Of a stretch of DNA of 64,000 nucleotides, positions 55,103 to 63,473 are shown piece after piece (position 1 is the first letter of the stretch; each line of letters begins with the position of its first letter). Source of the DNA: Winogradskyella immobilis (GTDB lineage: Bacteria > Bacteroidota > Bacteroidia > Flavobacteriales > Flavobacteriaceae); contig NZ_JAIQXX010000014.1 of the NCBI RefSeq assembly GCF_021887715.1, positions 1 through 64,000 on the forward strand, read 5' to 3'. The position numbers and the translations under genes are program-made. Under the pieces are notes generated by a model that saw nothing but the letters and a program-made list of their open reading frames with translations, ran no database searches and was not told the origin of the DNA.

Positions 55103-56620
55103 ATGGCTACTAAAATCATAGTACTTGCAATTTATGTTTCTATATTATTTTTAATTGGTATTGTAGCTTCTCGTCGTATTAAAGGCATGAGTGATTTTTA
55201 TGTCGGTGGTAAAAAAATGGGATTCTGGGCTGTAGCATTTTCGGCAAGAGCAACAGGAGAATCTGGTTGGTTATTAATTGGTTTAACGGGCATGGGCGCT
55301 ATTGCAGGACTATCTGCTTATTGGGTCGTTTTAGGTGAATTATTAGGTGTCTTTGTATCCTGGTTTTTTATGGCAAAACGCTTTAAACGGCAATCTGATT
55401 CCTATGGCTCTATTACTGTACCTGATTATTTACAAAGCCATTTTAAGTCTACAACGCATACTCTAAGAATCCTTGCAGCCTCTGTACTTTCCATTTTTGT
55501 TATTATATATGTGAGTTCTCAAATTGATGCTACTGGTATTGCTTTTGAATCCTTTCTTGGCATCAATTATTTTGCTGGAGCTTTAATTGGTTTTTTTATC
55601 GTTCTTATCTATATCTTTTTTGGTGGTTTTGTAGCAGCAGTTTGGTCAGACTTGTTTCAAGGCTTACTCATGTTTTTTGGCCTTATTCTGCTTCCTATTG
55701 TCGTTTGGTTCTCTATGGATCATGGACAATCTATAGTGCAAGGTTTACATACTATAGATCCAGCGCTTACAAATATTTGGGGAGGTAATGATGATGTATG
55801 GATGAATGTCTTTACTATTCTTGGTTTCTCTATGATAGGTCTTGGCTTTTTAGGCTCCCCACAAGTTTATGTACGTTTTATGTCTATAAAAAATGAAGCT
55901 GAAATCGATAAAGGCAAATGGGTAGCTATTGTATTTACATTACTTACCGATGCTGCAGCAGTAACTATTGGGGTTTTAGCCAGAGTATTATTTACGGAAA
56001 CAGGACAAGATCCTGAAACTGTTTTTGGAACTGGAGCTACTGATGTTTTAAATGTTATGACGGAAAATTTTCTGCCTTATATTGTTGTAGCTATTTATAT
56101 CGCTATAGTCCTTTCCGCTATTATGTCTACCATAGATTCTTTACTTATTATTGCTTCTAGCGCTATTACTAGAGATTTTTATCAGAAAATATTTCGTCCA
56201 GATTTAAAAGATAACGAGCTTACCAAGATTTCTCGTATTGTTACTATTATTATGGCTATTGTAGCTTTAGGTATTGCTATGACAATAGCACTAGTATCTC
56301 CAGATCGGCAAGTATTTTGGGTTATTATCTTTGGTTGGTCTGGTATTGCTGCTACATTCTGCCCTGTTATTATTCTCAGCTTATTTTGGAAAGACTATTC
56401 TGAAAAAGGTGCAATTGCTTCTATGATTTCTGGATTTATATCTGTTATTGTTGTTAAGTTTGTGTTTCAGAATATGGAAAGTGTAGGAGATTATTTTGTA
56501 GCATTAGATGTTCTTGCTCCCTCCTTTGTAGTTGCTATGCTATTTGGGTGGATTTTTTCAAAATTATATCCTAAAAAAGAAGAAGAAACTACTAAAGATA
56601 TTAATAGTATAATTAAATAA
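55103..56620 (+). CDS. Sodium:solute symporter (SSS family, PutP-like)
   Basis: 505-residue inner-membrane protein with about 13 helices. SARATGESGWLLIGLTGMG and GGFVAAVWSDLFQGLLM are the family signature regions; ATIMSTIDSLLIIASSAI-like sequence (ALSAIMSTIDSLLI) is the second sodium-site motif. The similarity is closest to the proline permease branch, but the substrate is not certain. It precedes an OsmC gene by 18 bases, suggesting co-transcription. Confidence 0.9.
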   Translation: MATKIIVLAIYVSILFLIGIVASRRIKGMSDFYVGGKKMGFWAVAFSARATGESGWLLIGLTGMGAIAGLSAYWVVLGELLGVFVSWFFMAKRFKRQSDSYGSITVPDYLQSHFKSTTHTLRILAASVLSIFVIIYVSSQIDATGIAFESFLGINYFAGALIGFFIVLIYIFFGGFVAAVWSDLFQGLLMFFGLILLPIVVWFSMDHGQSIVQGLHTIDPALTNIWGGNDDVWMNVFTILGFSMIGLGFLGSPQVYVRFMSIKNEAEIDKGKWVAIVFTLLTDAAAVTIGVLARVLFTETGQDPETVFGTGATDVLNVMTENFLPYIVVAIYIAIVLSAIMSTIDSLLIIASSAITRDFYQKIFRPDLKDNELTKISRIVTIIMAIVALGIAMTIALVSPDRQVFWVIIFGWSGIAATFCPVIILSLFWKDYSEKGAIASMISGFISVIVVKFVFQNMESVGDYFVALDVLAPSFVVAMLFGWIFSKLYPKKEEETTKDINSIIK

Positions 56621-56638
56621 ATTTATAAAAAATAACGT

Positions 56639-57040
56639 ATGCCAACGATAAAAATACAATTACATCAGAATTCTGAAACTTCAGTAGAACTACAACATGA
56701 TCAATTTAATATTACTATCGATAGACCTGTATCTAAAGGCGGAAATGGAAAAGGCTTAATGGGTGGACAATACATGTTAGCAGGTGTAGGTGGTTGTTTT
56801 TGCAGCACTTTATTTGCTGCTGCCATTGCGAGAGATATACAAATAGACGGTCTTAGTGTTACCGTATCCGCAGAATTAAGTGAAACACTTCCTAAACGGT
56901 TTACAGATATTTCATTGAATGTCTCACATGATAAATGTAGCCATCCTGAAGAATTCTCTAAATTATTACAGATTGCTGAACAAGGTTGTATTTCTGTTAA
57001 TACAGTTAAAAACGGTATTAATTTCGAAGTGAATTCTTAA
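56639..57040 (+). CDS. OsmC-family thiol peroxidase-like protein
   Basis: 133 residues. The two redox cysteines of the OsmC/Ohr fold are visible: C in GGCFCSTLFAAAIARDI and C in QIAEQGCISVNTVKNG. OsmC proteins reduce organic hydroperoxides, usually with a small dithiol donor. A neighbouring extra cysteine (GGCFC) is unusual. It is the second gene after the symporter and is followed by a REP-like repeat. Confidence 0.88.
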   Translation: MPTIKIQLHQNSETSVELQHDQFNITIDRPVSKGGNGKGLMGGQYMLAGVGGCFCSTLFAAAIARDIQIDGLSVTVSAELSETLPKRFTDISLNVSHDKCSHPEEFSKLLQIAEQGCISVNTVKNGINFEVNS

Positions 57041-57050
57041 TATAAATTAC

Positions 57051-57105
57051 TGTCAATTTGAGCGTAGTTGAGAATATATGGATTTCGACTACGCTCAATC
57101 TGACA
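57051..57105. repeat. REP-like inverted repeat at a convergent junction
   Basis: TGTCAATTTGAGCGTAGTTGAGAA (57051-57074) and TTCGACTACGCTCAATCTGACA (57084-57105) are imperfect inverted copies around a nine-base centre. It fills the gap between osmC and the M14 gene, whose stop codons face each other, and may serve as transcription end. Confidence 0.85.
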
Positions 57106-57113
57106 TTAGCGTT

Positions 57114-58847
57114 TTAAAGTGATTTACTCACTAATCCACCTTTTGCGCTATCTACAGTAACTTTGTAGTTATTTCCGCCTTTTACAATCCAACGTACTTT
57201 TACAGTACTGTTACCACTAATATTATTTATTCGCAACTTTTCAGGATTCACTTTTTGTTCTGTAGTCACATTAAAATCGTCATTATTAACAATCATTCCT
57301 GCTATTACCTTGCCACCAGACAATGAAATAAAATCTGGACGCTCAATCTTATATTTTAGATCTTGACTCGCATGTGTCGGCATTAAACGATCATTTTTAA
57401 TAATAGCCGTTACTTCTGTTAAACCACCACCAAGAGACTTCTTAGTAATCTTATCTACAGATATATTTGGCATATGATACGCATGGTAAAATGTAAACAC
57501 CATATTACGGTGACATTCTTCTTCTAATAAAAATCCTGGTGTAGCTCTACCAAAATTCTTTTTAAATCCTCCGATTTCAACTTCTCCATAGGTTGGATGA
57601 TTAAATGATTTCCACATGGTAAATCCATCTCCCAGTAATAAATCGCGCTCGGCATTATAACGTACATCTTGTCCACCTCCATTTTTCTTATAATAGGCAT
57701 AATTTGTAAAGATTTCGTTAGTAAATGTATAGATGCCTCTTCCACCATAGAACCAATCCAATTCACCTCCAAAAACAGAATACAAATCTTTATATACGGT
57801 TAAATAGCGGTATCCAGGAAGCAACTCAGCTCCTTTGTTACCAATAGCGTCATATATTCTAACATCTGCTCTATTGTAGGTCGCTAAATCTTCTTCAGCT
57901 CCTGGTCCTCGTAAAATCATTCCACCAGAATTATGAAAACTTTGAGCTCCTGCAATATTTGGATGTGCCTTTACAAAATCTGCAACTGCTCTAGTTTCTG
58001 GTGCAGAAAATGGATATTTATAAGCACCTCGTTGTACGTAGTCTGGTTGCCATTTCCAACCCCAATCTCTATTAGGATCGTAATATCCATATGTATCTTC
58101 ATTAATACGTCCATCTCCATCGTTATCAATACCTTCAGAACCTAAAAACTCATAACGCTGCGCGGTTACAATATCATCTGGTCCAATCTGAATCATTTTC
58201 CGAGGATCTTTAGGATCTAAAATAAAATTACCATTATCATTTTTACGACGCATTTGTGTTATAGAACCGTCACCATCTAAATCGTCGTAACCATCTTCAT
58301 CAAACAAACCATCACTATCGTCATCTAAAGCAATTAAACCTGCTCTTGGACTATGTGCTGTATTCGCTTCTTTCATAAAATCGTTACGTGCATCTGGATT
58401 AATCGTCGGTACAATGTAAAATATACGATCTCTAAGCATATTTTTCACATAATCAATATCCTTATAACCTTCGGTTAGATACCAAGCCGTATACGTGCAA
58501 ATTTCACCACCTTGTATTTCGTTAGAGTGAATATTTCCATCTACATAAAATGCAGGTTTACGATCTGCATCACCAACAGAATAATCTGTAATAGCTAACA
58601 TCCAAATATCTCGTCCCTTTGTCGATTTCCCTATAGACTGGCGCTTTACTAAGTTAGGATGTGCGTCTGCTATTTTTTTTCCTAATGCAGCTAAACCTTC
58701 TGAAGTATAGTATTTATTAAATGCGATCTGAACTTTAGGGTTATGTGGAGTTCCAACAGCTCTAAAAATATCTTCTGATGTTTGACTTACAGCCGATAAT
58801 GGTATTATAAAAAGAACGGCTAATATGATATATATATAAGATTTCAT
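57114..58847 (-). CDS. Secreted zinc carboxypeptidase, M14 family
   Basis: 577 residues, signal peptide to about 21 (LSAVSQ). All M14 active-site residues are visible: zinc HxxE in GNIHSNEIQGGE (H107, E110), substrate arginine in INPDARNDF, second zinc histidine in QSFHNSGG, and catalytic glutamate in IYTFTNEIF. Between them are two Asp-rich stretches (DDDSDGLFDEDGYDDLDGDG; DNDGDGRINED) that look calcium-binding. A C-terminal domain of about 100 residues follows. It is 6 bases downstream of a paralogue lacking these residues, in one operon. It probably digests peptides outside the cytoplasm. Confidence 0.93.
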   Translation of the reverse strand: MKSYIYIILAVLFIIPLSAVSQTSEDIFRAVGTPHNPKVQIAFNKYYTSEGLAALGKKIADAHPNLVKRQSIGKSTKGRDIWMLAITDYSVGDADRKPAFYVDGNIHSNEIQGGEICTYTAWYLTEGYKDIDYVKNMLRDRIFYIVPTINPDARNDFMKEANTAHSPRAGLIALDDDSDGLFDEDGYDDLDGDGSITQMRRKNDNGNFILDPKDPRKMIQIGPDDIVTAQRYEFLGSEGIDNDGDGRINEDTYGYYDPNRDWGWKWQPDYVQRGAYKYPFSAPETRAVADFVKAHPNIAGAQSFHNSGGMILRGPGAEEDLATYNRADVRIYDAIGNKGAELLPGYRYLTVYKDLYSVFGGELDWFYGGRGIYTFTNEIFTNYAYYKKNGGGQDVRYNAERDLLLGDGFTMWKSFNHPTYGEVEIGGFKKNFGRATPGFLLEEECHRNMVFTFYHAYHMPNISVDKITKKSLGGGLTEVTAIIKNDRLMPTHASQDLKYKIERPDFISLSGGKVIAGMIVNNDDFNVTTEQKVNPEKLRINNISGNSTVKVRWIVKGGNNYKVTVDSAKGGLVSKSL

Positions 58848-58853
58848 AATGAT

Positions 58854-60476
58854 TTATTTTAAGTTGATAGATGCATTATCGGTTCCTGTATGTGGTGCGC
58901 CAGCAGTTAAATTTAACGAGCCTTTACCTTTAATAAGCCAAGTCAATTGTACTGAACTATCTTCTGCAATAGTGTTAATTAACTGATGCTTCCTTCCTGA
59001 AATTAGCTCTTGATTGTTCCCTAATTTAATATCTACATTAATTTGGCGTAACCAACGCGATCGGTCTCCCATCTCAGTATGTGTTGGAATTAACCCTGTA
59101 TTATGCACATCTACTGTTATTCTTGTAATTCCGTTACCTATAGCCTCTTGTTTTAAATTCTGTAATTTTATTGAAGGTTGAAGCTTTGAAATCTCAGCTA
59201 TAAATTTAGCATGAGATTCAACAATGGCACTAACCTTATTATACGGAGGATTTGTCATTTTAAAAGGAACCATACCACCAACTTCTACTTTTTGATTAGG
59301 AAAATCGGGATGATTAATTTCTTTCCAATCTACAAATACATCTGTCATTCCTTGTTGCTCTGACCAACGTAAAAAGTTAACCTTATTATTTTTTGAAGGC
59401 TTTACTAAAGAATCTGCTTCTGGTTTTGGAGCCCACCAACCTGGAGTACTCATTGCCAATTTACCAAAATGAAAATAAGACCAACTAAAAAAGTTACCGC
59501 CTTTTGCCACAGAACCTGGAGCATCTTTTGTTTTTGTAATGTCATTATAACGATCTGAAAGAAACTTATTCAACATTTCGTCTTTCTTTAAAATACTTGT
59601 CACTACACGTTTATTGGCTGCTTGTGCATTGTATTTTAATGGTGACGACAAGTTATTTGCTGGACCAAAAGTAAAAATGCTATAAAGGTTCCATCGTTCA
59701 TATAAAAAGTCTAACAGAGCTCTGTTCTCTTTTTCTGAAACAGGATGTTCACCAGAACCTTTTGTAAAATACGGAAAGTTAAAACTCATGTTTTTATTAA
59801 ACGCTATTCCTCCTTCTCCATCTTCATTAAAACGCCCATCTTTATCATTATCTATACCTTCAGTATATAATTTGTATGCTCCTACTTCTCCTTTTTTAGT
59901 ATTGGCTTTAACCATAATACGGTTATCTTCCTCTAGCATCTTATAATCTCCTGTAGGATCAGCAACACGAATCATAGTTATTAAATTATCCCCATTAAGG
60001 TCTTCGTAACCATCTTCACCTTTTTCTCCATCTCTATCATCATCTGTGTTCACGGCATTACCATGACGTTCATACTTTAAAGTTTTAAAATACTGCGCAG
60101 TAGCATCTGGACTCATATTAGGAAAAATATAAAATGTTGTTCTTTCTAATATATCCGCATGATTGGTTAAAATATTTTCTGCCAATTGTACAGAAAGTTC
60201 AACGCCTAATAAGTGACCACCATCTACTCCACCAACTATAGCTATGGCAGGATTACTATCTGGTTGGCCATTAGACAGTGTCAATGACCAAATGTCGTTT
60301 CCTCCTTCTGTTTTTGTTAATGATTTTAATGTCGCTTTGGAGCCATGTTGAGACGCTAAAGTTTTTAATGCACTGGTAATTTGACTCGAATTCCGATAAT
60401 CTTGTTGCGCATTTAGTGTAGCAATGTTTGTTAGAAAAAAACAACTTGCCATTAGAAGTAATACTCTAAATTTCAT
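58854..60476 (-). CDS. M14-family paralogue with a lost active site (pseudopeptidase)
   Basis: 540 residues with signal peptide (MKFRVLLLMASCFFLTNIAT). Aligned without gaps to the neighbour around the first zinc site, H107 and E110 correspond to D85 and H88 (VGGVDGGHLLGVE). The arginine becomes threonine (MSPDATAQYF), the second zinc histidine glycine (FTFGPANN), and the catalytic glutamate is gone (AMSTPGWW). The Asp-rich stretches and overall fold remain (DDDRDGEKGEDGYEDLNGDN). It is intact, with no stop or frameshift, so it is a functional non-peptidase: perhaps a binding partner of the active enzyme, or an enzyme of another kind. Confidence 0.88.
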   Translation of the reverse strand: MKFRVLLLMASCFFLTNIATLNAQQDYRNSSQITSALKTLASQHGSKATLKSLTKTEGGNDIWSLTLSNGQPDSNPAIAIVGGVDGGHLLGVELSVQLAENILTNHADILERTTFYIFPNMSPDATAQYFKTLKYERHGNAVNTDDDRDGEKGEDGYEDLNGDNLITMIRVADPTGDYKMLEEDNRIMVKANTKKGEVGAYKLYTEGIDNDKDGRFNEDGEGGIAFNKNMSFNFPYFTKGSGEHPVSEKENRALLDFLYERWNLYSIFTFGPANNLSSPLKYNAQAANKRVVTSILKKDEMLNKFLSDRYNDITKTKDAPGSVAKGGNFFSWSYFHFGKLAMSTPGWWAPKPEADSLVKPSKNNKVNFLRWSEQQGMTDVFVDWKEINHPDFPNQKVEVGGMVPFKMTNPPYNKVSAIVESHAKFIAEISKLQPSIKLQNLKQEAIGNGITRITVDVHNTGLIPTHTEMGDRSRWLRQINVDIKLGNNQELISGRKHQLINTIAEDSSVQLTWLIKGKGSLNLTAGAPHTGTDNASINLK

Positions 60477-60697
60477 GTTTTGAATTGCGTTAGTTTAAAA
60501 GTGAGCAAAAGGTACTATTTATAGGACTATAGATACTTCCCTTTATGATTTTTTTAAGAATAAAAACAAGTCTATTATTGAGAGATTTGACTTTGCGAAA
60601 AAATAAGTCGAACTTAGTTGATATATACTTGAATTGACTCTCGTATTCAATTAGAGGTATTAAATAAATTTATATAATCATTTTGGATCATATTTGA

Positions 60698-61300
60698 ATG
60701 AAAAAAGTAAAATCCGTAGAAGAATATATAGAAGTTAATAGCCATTGGCAAGAAGAGCTTCAACTATTAAGGTCTATTATTTTAAAAACAGAGGCAATAG
60801 AAACTTTGAAATGGAGTGCACCTGTTTATACGGTTAATGGTAAAAATGTGATTGGTCTTGGGGCCTTTAAACAGCATTTTGGGATTTGGTTTTTTAATGG
60901 GGTCTTTCTAAAAGACAAACATCAATTATTATCTAATGCACAAGAAGGCAAAACTAAAGCGTTACGCCAAATGCGTTTTGAATCTCGCAATGAGATTAAT
61001 GAAACTATTGTCTTAGATTATGTAAAAGAAGCTATTGAAAATCAGAAAGCAGGTAAAGAACTAAAACCAGAACGGAAAGCCAGTAAAGCAGTTGAAATCC
61101 CAGAATTACTAGCTAATGCTTTACAATCTAACGCTGAATTATCTTCAGCGTTTAAAAACCTATCGCCCTATAAACAGCGGGAATATTGCGAACACATTTT
61201 AACTGCAAAGCGTGAAGCGACAAAACTATCTCGGTTAGAAAAAATTACTCCAATGCTATTACAAGGTATTGGGCTTAATGATAAATATAGAAATTGTTAA
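60698..61300 (+). CDS. YdeI/OmpD-associated (DUF1801-type) protein
   Basis: 200 residues in two parts. Residues 1-115 form a DUF1801 fold (EEYIEVNSHWQEEL, ETLKWSAPVYTVNGKNV, GIWFFNGVFLKD); residues 130-200 a helical YdeI/OmdA C-terminal part (ELLANALQSNAELSSAFKNLSPYKQREYCEHI). The role in the cell is unknown; related proteins are linked to stress and antimicrobial peptide tolerance. It is the only plus-strand gene of this end, in a 220-base AT-rich gap without clear signals before it. Confidence 0.82.
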   Translation: MKKVKSVEEYIEVNSHWQEELQLLRSIILKTEAIETLKWSAPVYTVNGKNVIGLGAFKQHFGIWFFNGVFLKDKHQLLSNAQEGKTKALRQMRFESRNEINETIVLDYVKEAIENQKAGKELKPERKASKAVEIPELLANALQSNAELSSAFKNLSPYKQREYCEHILTAKREATKLSRLEKITPMLLQGIGLNDKYRNC

Positions 61301-61304
61301 TGCG

Positions 61305-61375
61305 TTGTCATTCCTGCGAAAGCAGGAATCCAGATAAGAAACAATCAATTAATATTAATTTCGCAGGAATGACAA
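61305..61375. repeat. REP-like inverted repeat with GAAA-loop hairpin
   Basis: TTGTCATTCCTGCGAAA (61305-61321) and TTTCGCAGGAATGACAA (61359-61375) are perfect 17-base inverted repeats. The left arm can alternatively form ATTCCTGC-GAAA-GCAGGAAT (61310-61329), an 8-bp stem with a GNRA-type loop. It lies between the convergent YdeI-like gene and yajC, just before a terminator. Confidence 0.9.
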
Positions 61376-61398
61376 ATAAAACTTAGTTCTTTAATTAA

Positions 61399-61430
61399 AA
61401 AAGCCGTTTCAAATTAATGAAACGGCTTTT
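61399..61430. terminator. Bidirectional terminator after yajC
   Basis: AAAAGCCGTTTCA (61399-61411) pairs with TGAAACGGCTTTT (61418-61430) over a six-base loop, with T-runs on both strands. Confidence 0.9.
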
Positions 61431-61449
61431 ATTGTATTTATTATCAGTG

Positions 61450-61740
61450 CTATTTTTTAGCTTCTGGTGCATTTAGTTTTCTACTCATCTCCATAGAAAT
61501 CGCAGATCTGTCGAATTTAATTTTTCCAGCTAATGTTTCAATTACACAGCTATTATCTTTATCATTCAATTCTGCAACTTTACCGTGCATTCCACTTTTA
61601 GTTATTACACGATCTCCACGTTTTAACTCAGCTGCAAATGTTTTTTCTTGTTTCATACGCTTTCTTTGAGGCGCAATCATAAAAAAATACACTACCGCAA
61701 ACATGGCTATGAAGGGCAAAAACGTATTTAATTCTCCCAT
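61450..61740 (-). CDS. yajC: Preprotein translocase subunit YajC
   Basis: 96-residue inner-membrane accessory of SecDF. A single N-terminal helix (residues 6-22, FLPFIAMFAVVYFFMIAPQ) is followed by the signature RKRMKQEKTFAAELKRGDRV and GMHGKVAELND. It is the last gene of a nusB-DUF1573-yajC run (17 bases after the lipoprotein gene), which resembles flavobacterial arrangements. Confidence 0.95.
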   Translation of the reverse strand: MGELNTFLPFIAMFAVVYFFMIAPQRKRMKQEKTFAAELKRGDRVITKSGMHGKVAELNDKDNSCVIETLAGKIKFDRSAISMEMSRKLNAPEAKK

Positions 61741-61757
61741 TAAACGTTTACGTTTTT

Positions 61758-62306
61758 TTAGTTATGGTTATGACCTTCGTGACCTGGCTGCGTACTTGTT
61801 TTTGTAGCTGGCTGTGTAAGGATTGATTGTGGTGTAGCGTTAGCTGGTTGAGCTGCATTAGGATCAGCTTCAACAAAAGCAGAAATTCTTACTTGCTCAT
61901 TACCTTTTGCCGTATTCGTCGTCATTGTAATGGTTTTAGACACTTTGTTACCATTTCCTTTACCATTAAATTCTACTGTGAATTGACCTGTTTCACCTGG
62001 CGCAACTTCTTTAGTATAATCACTAGGTACTGTACATCCACAAGTACTTTTAACATTACTTACTACTAAAGGACTTTTTCCTGTATTTGTATATTTAAAT
62101 ACAGTTTGTACTGGAGTACCATTTTCAATAGTACCAAAATCATGTAGTTCTTTATCAAACGAAATAGCAGGAAACTCTCCTGCATTAGCGTCTCTTTCTG
62201 CAGCTGCTGCTACATTATTAGTATTCACTTTACTTGCCGCGTCTTCTTTACAAGATGTAAATGCAATCATTGATAATGCACTAAGACCTAAAATAAGTTT
62301 TTTCAT
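61758..62306 (-). CDS. DUF1573-domain lipoprotein
   Basis: 182 residues. Lipoprotein signal ends in AFTSC. Residues 45-145 are a DUF1573 immunoglobulin-like domain (KELHDFGTIENGTPVQTVFKYTNTG, VSNVKSTCGCTVP), with the typical CGC pair. The C-terminal tail is Ala/Pro/Thr-rich and ends HEGHNHN, a histidine-rich end that could bind metal. Function in the envelope unknown; the position next to yajC and nusB is a conserved context as I recall. Confidence 0.9.
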   Translation of the reverse strand: MKKLILGLSALSMIAFTSCKEDAASKVNTNNVAAAAERDANAGEFPAISFDKELHDFGTIENGTPVQTVFKYTNTGKSPLVVSNVKSTCGCTVPSDYTKEVAPGETGQFTVEFNGKGNGNKVSKTITMTTNTAKGNEQVRISAFVEADPNAAQPANATPQSILTQPATKTSTQPGHEGHNHN

Positions 62307-62444
62307 TTTTATTCTTTTTTAATTAATAAGTAGATTATTGTTTTCTGGGGTTAAATGTAGTAATTATTTACTCTAAAATAAAACTTTTAGAAGATTCTTT
62401 AACAGATTTATAGTATTAAAAACGAAGTGTTTAAAGGCTCAAGT

Positions 62445-63389
62445 CTACATTAAACCTCTACCAACTTTGTTGTGTATATTATTAGATTTGTATTCTTTAA
62501 CGATTTTATCTAGCACTCCATTAATAAAAATACTACTCTTTGGTGTTGAATATTCTTTAGCGATTTCTAAATATTCATTAATCGTTACTTTTACTGGTAT
62601 AGAAGGAAATTTTTGAAATTCGCAGAGTGCCATTTGTAATAAAACACCATCTAAACTGGCCAAACGATCTGCATCCCAATTGGTTGTTTTCTCTGCTATC
62701 TCTTTATAATACTTTGTTTGATTTAAAAGTGTCTTATTTAATAAATCTATAGCAAAAACACGATCTTCATCATCTTTATATAAATCTGGAAGTAAAAAAG
62801 TTTCAGGTTTAGTTAATTTTAATTTTGTAAATAATTTTAGCATTGCTGTATTAACCACTGGCAAGTCATCTACCCAAGTAATGCGTTTATCTTCAAAAAA
62901 ATCGAATAACTTATCGTTAGGAGCTATAATCTCGGTATACACATCAATAATAAAATCTTTATCTTCTTTTAGTGTTGATGGGCCTTTAGCCATATACTCT
63001 TTATAAAGATCGCTCTCTAAAATAGCTTTATAAATAAGGTCTACATACTCAAAATCTAAATGCCAATAATTAAGTTTTCGCTTTTCAATAGTAGAATTTA
63101 ATAATGTATTACTACTAATAAATTGCAACACTGTATTATCTGCAAATTTACGATTGGGATTAATATCGTCTTGCGTAGCTAATAGTTTCTTTTGTGATAA
63201 ATCTAATCTAGAATTGGCTTTTTTATGGACTTCCACCAATAAAGCCATAATTGCCAAGTAAAGTTCATACATGCTATCTATACTATGCAATAAAAATTTT
63301 TCATCTTTTGAAAAATTATCACTCTCTGTGCCTTTAAAGGCAAATAAAGATTGCATAACTTTAATACGAATGTGTCTTCGGTTTAGCAT
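62445..63389 (-). CDS. nusB: Transcription antitermination protein NusB (long Bacteroidota form)
   Basis: 314 residues, about twice the size of E. coli NusB. The NusB fold forms the C-terminal half (VDDLPVVNTAMLKLFTKL, then LPSIPVKVTINEYLEIAKEYSTPKSSIFINGVLDKIV); the N-terminal half begins MLNRRHIRIKVMQSLFAF and is a lineage-typical extension. NusB with NusE binds boxA RNA and prevents early termination in rRNA operons. First gene of the nusB-DUF1573-yajC run. Confidence 0.94.
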   Translation of the reverse strand: MLNRRHIRIKVMQSLFAFKGTESDNFSKDEKFLLHSIDSMYELYLAIMALLVEVHKKANSRLDLSQKKLLATQDDINPNRKFADNTVLQFISSNTLLNSTIEKRKLNYWHLDFEYVDLIYKAILESDLYKEYMAKGPSTLKEDKDFIIDVYTEIIAPNDKLFDFFEDKRITWVDDLPVVNTAMLKLFTKLKLTKPETFLLPDLYKDDEDRVFAIDLLNKTLLNQTKYYKEIAEKTTNWDADRLASLDGVLLQMALCEFQKFPSIPVKVTINEYLEIAKEYSTPKSSIFINGVLDKIVKEYKSNNIHNKVGRGLM

Positions 63390-63410
63390 ATATAAAGAAC
63401 TTAATTATAT

Positions 63411-63440
63411 TAAAAAGGTGAAATCGTAACGATTTCACCT
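63411..63440 (-). terminator. Terminator of the dehydrogenase gene
   Basis: AGGTGAAATCG (63416-63426), loop TAA, CGATTTCACCT (63430-63440). The A-run at 63412-63416 gives a T-run on minus, right for ending the dehydrogenase transcript. Confidence 0.9.
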
Positions 63441-63473
63441 CGCAAAAATACTATTATTTATTGCTGAAAAAAA

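Noticed and set aside
60476..60697. Small gene or ncRNA in the 220-base gap before the YdeI-like gene
   Set aside because: Only short open frames and no stable hairpin; plain AT-rich spacer as far as I can see.
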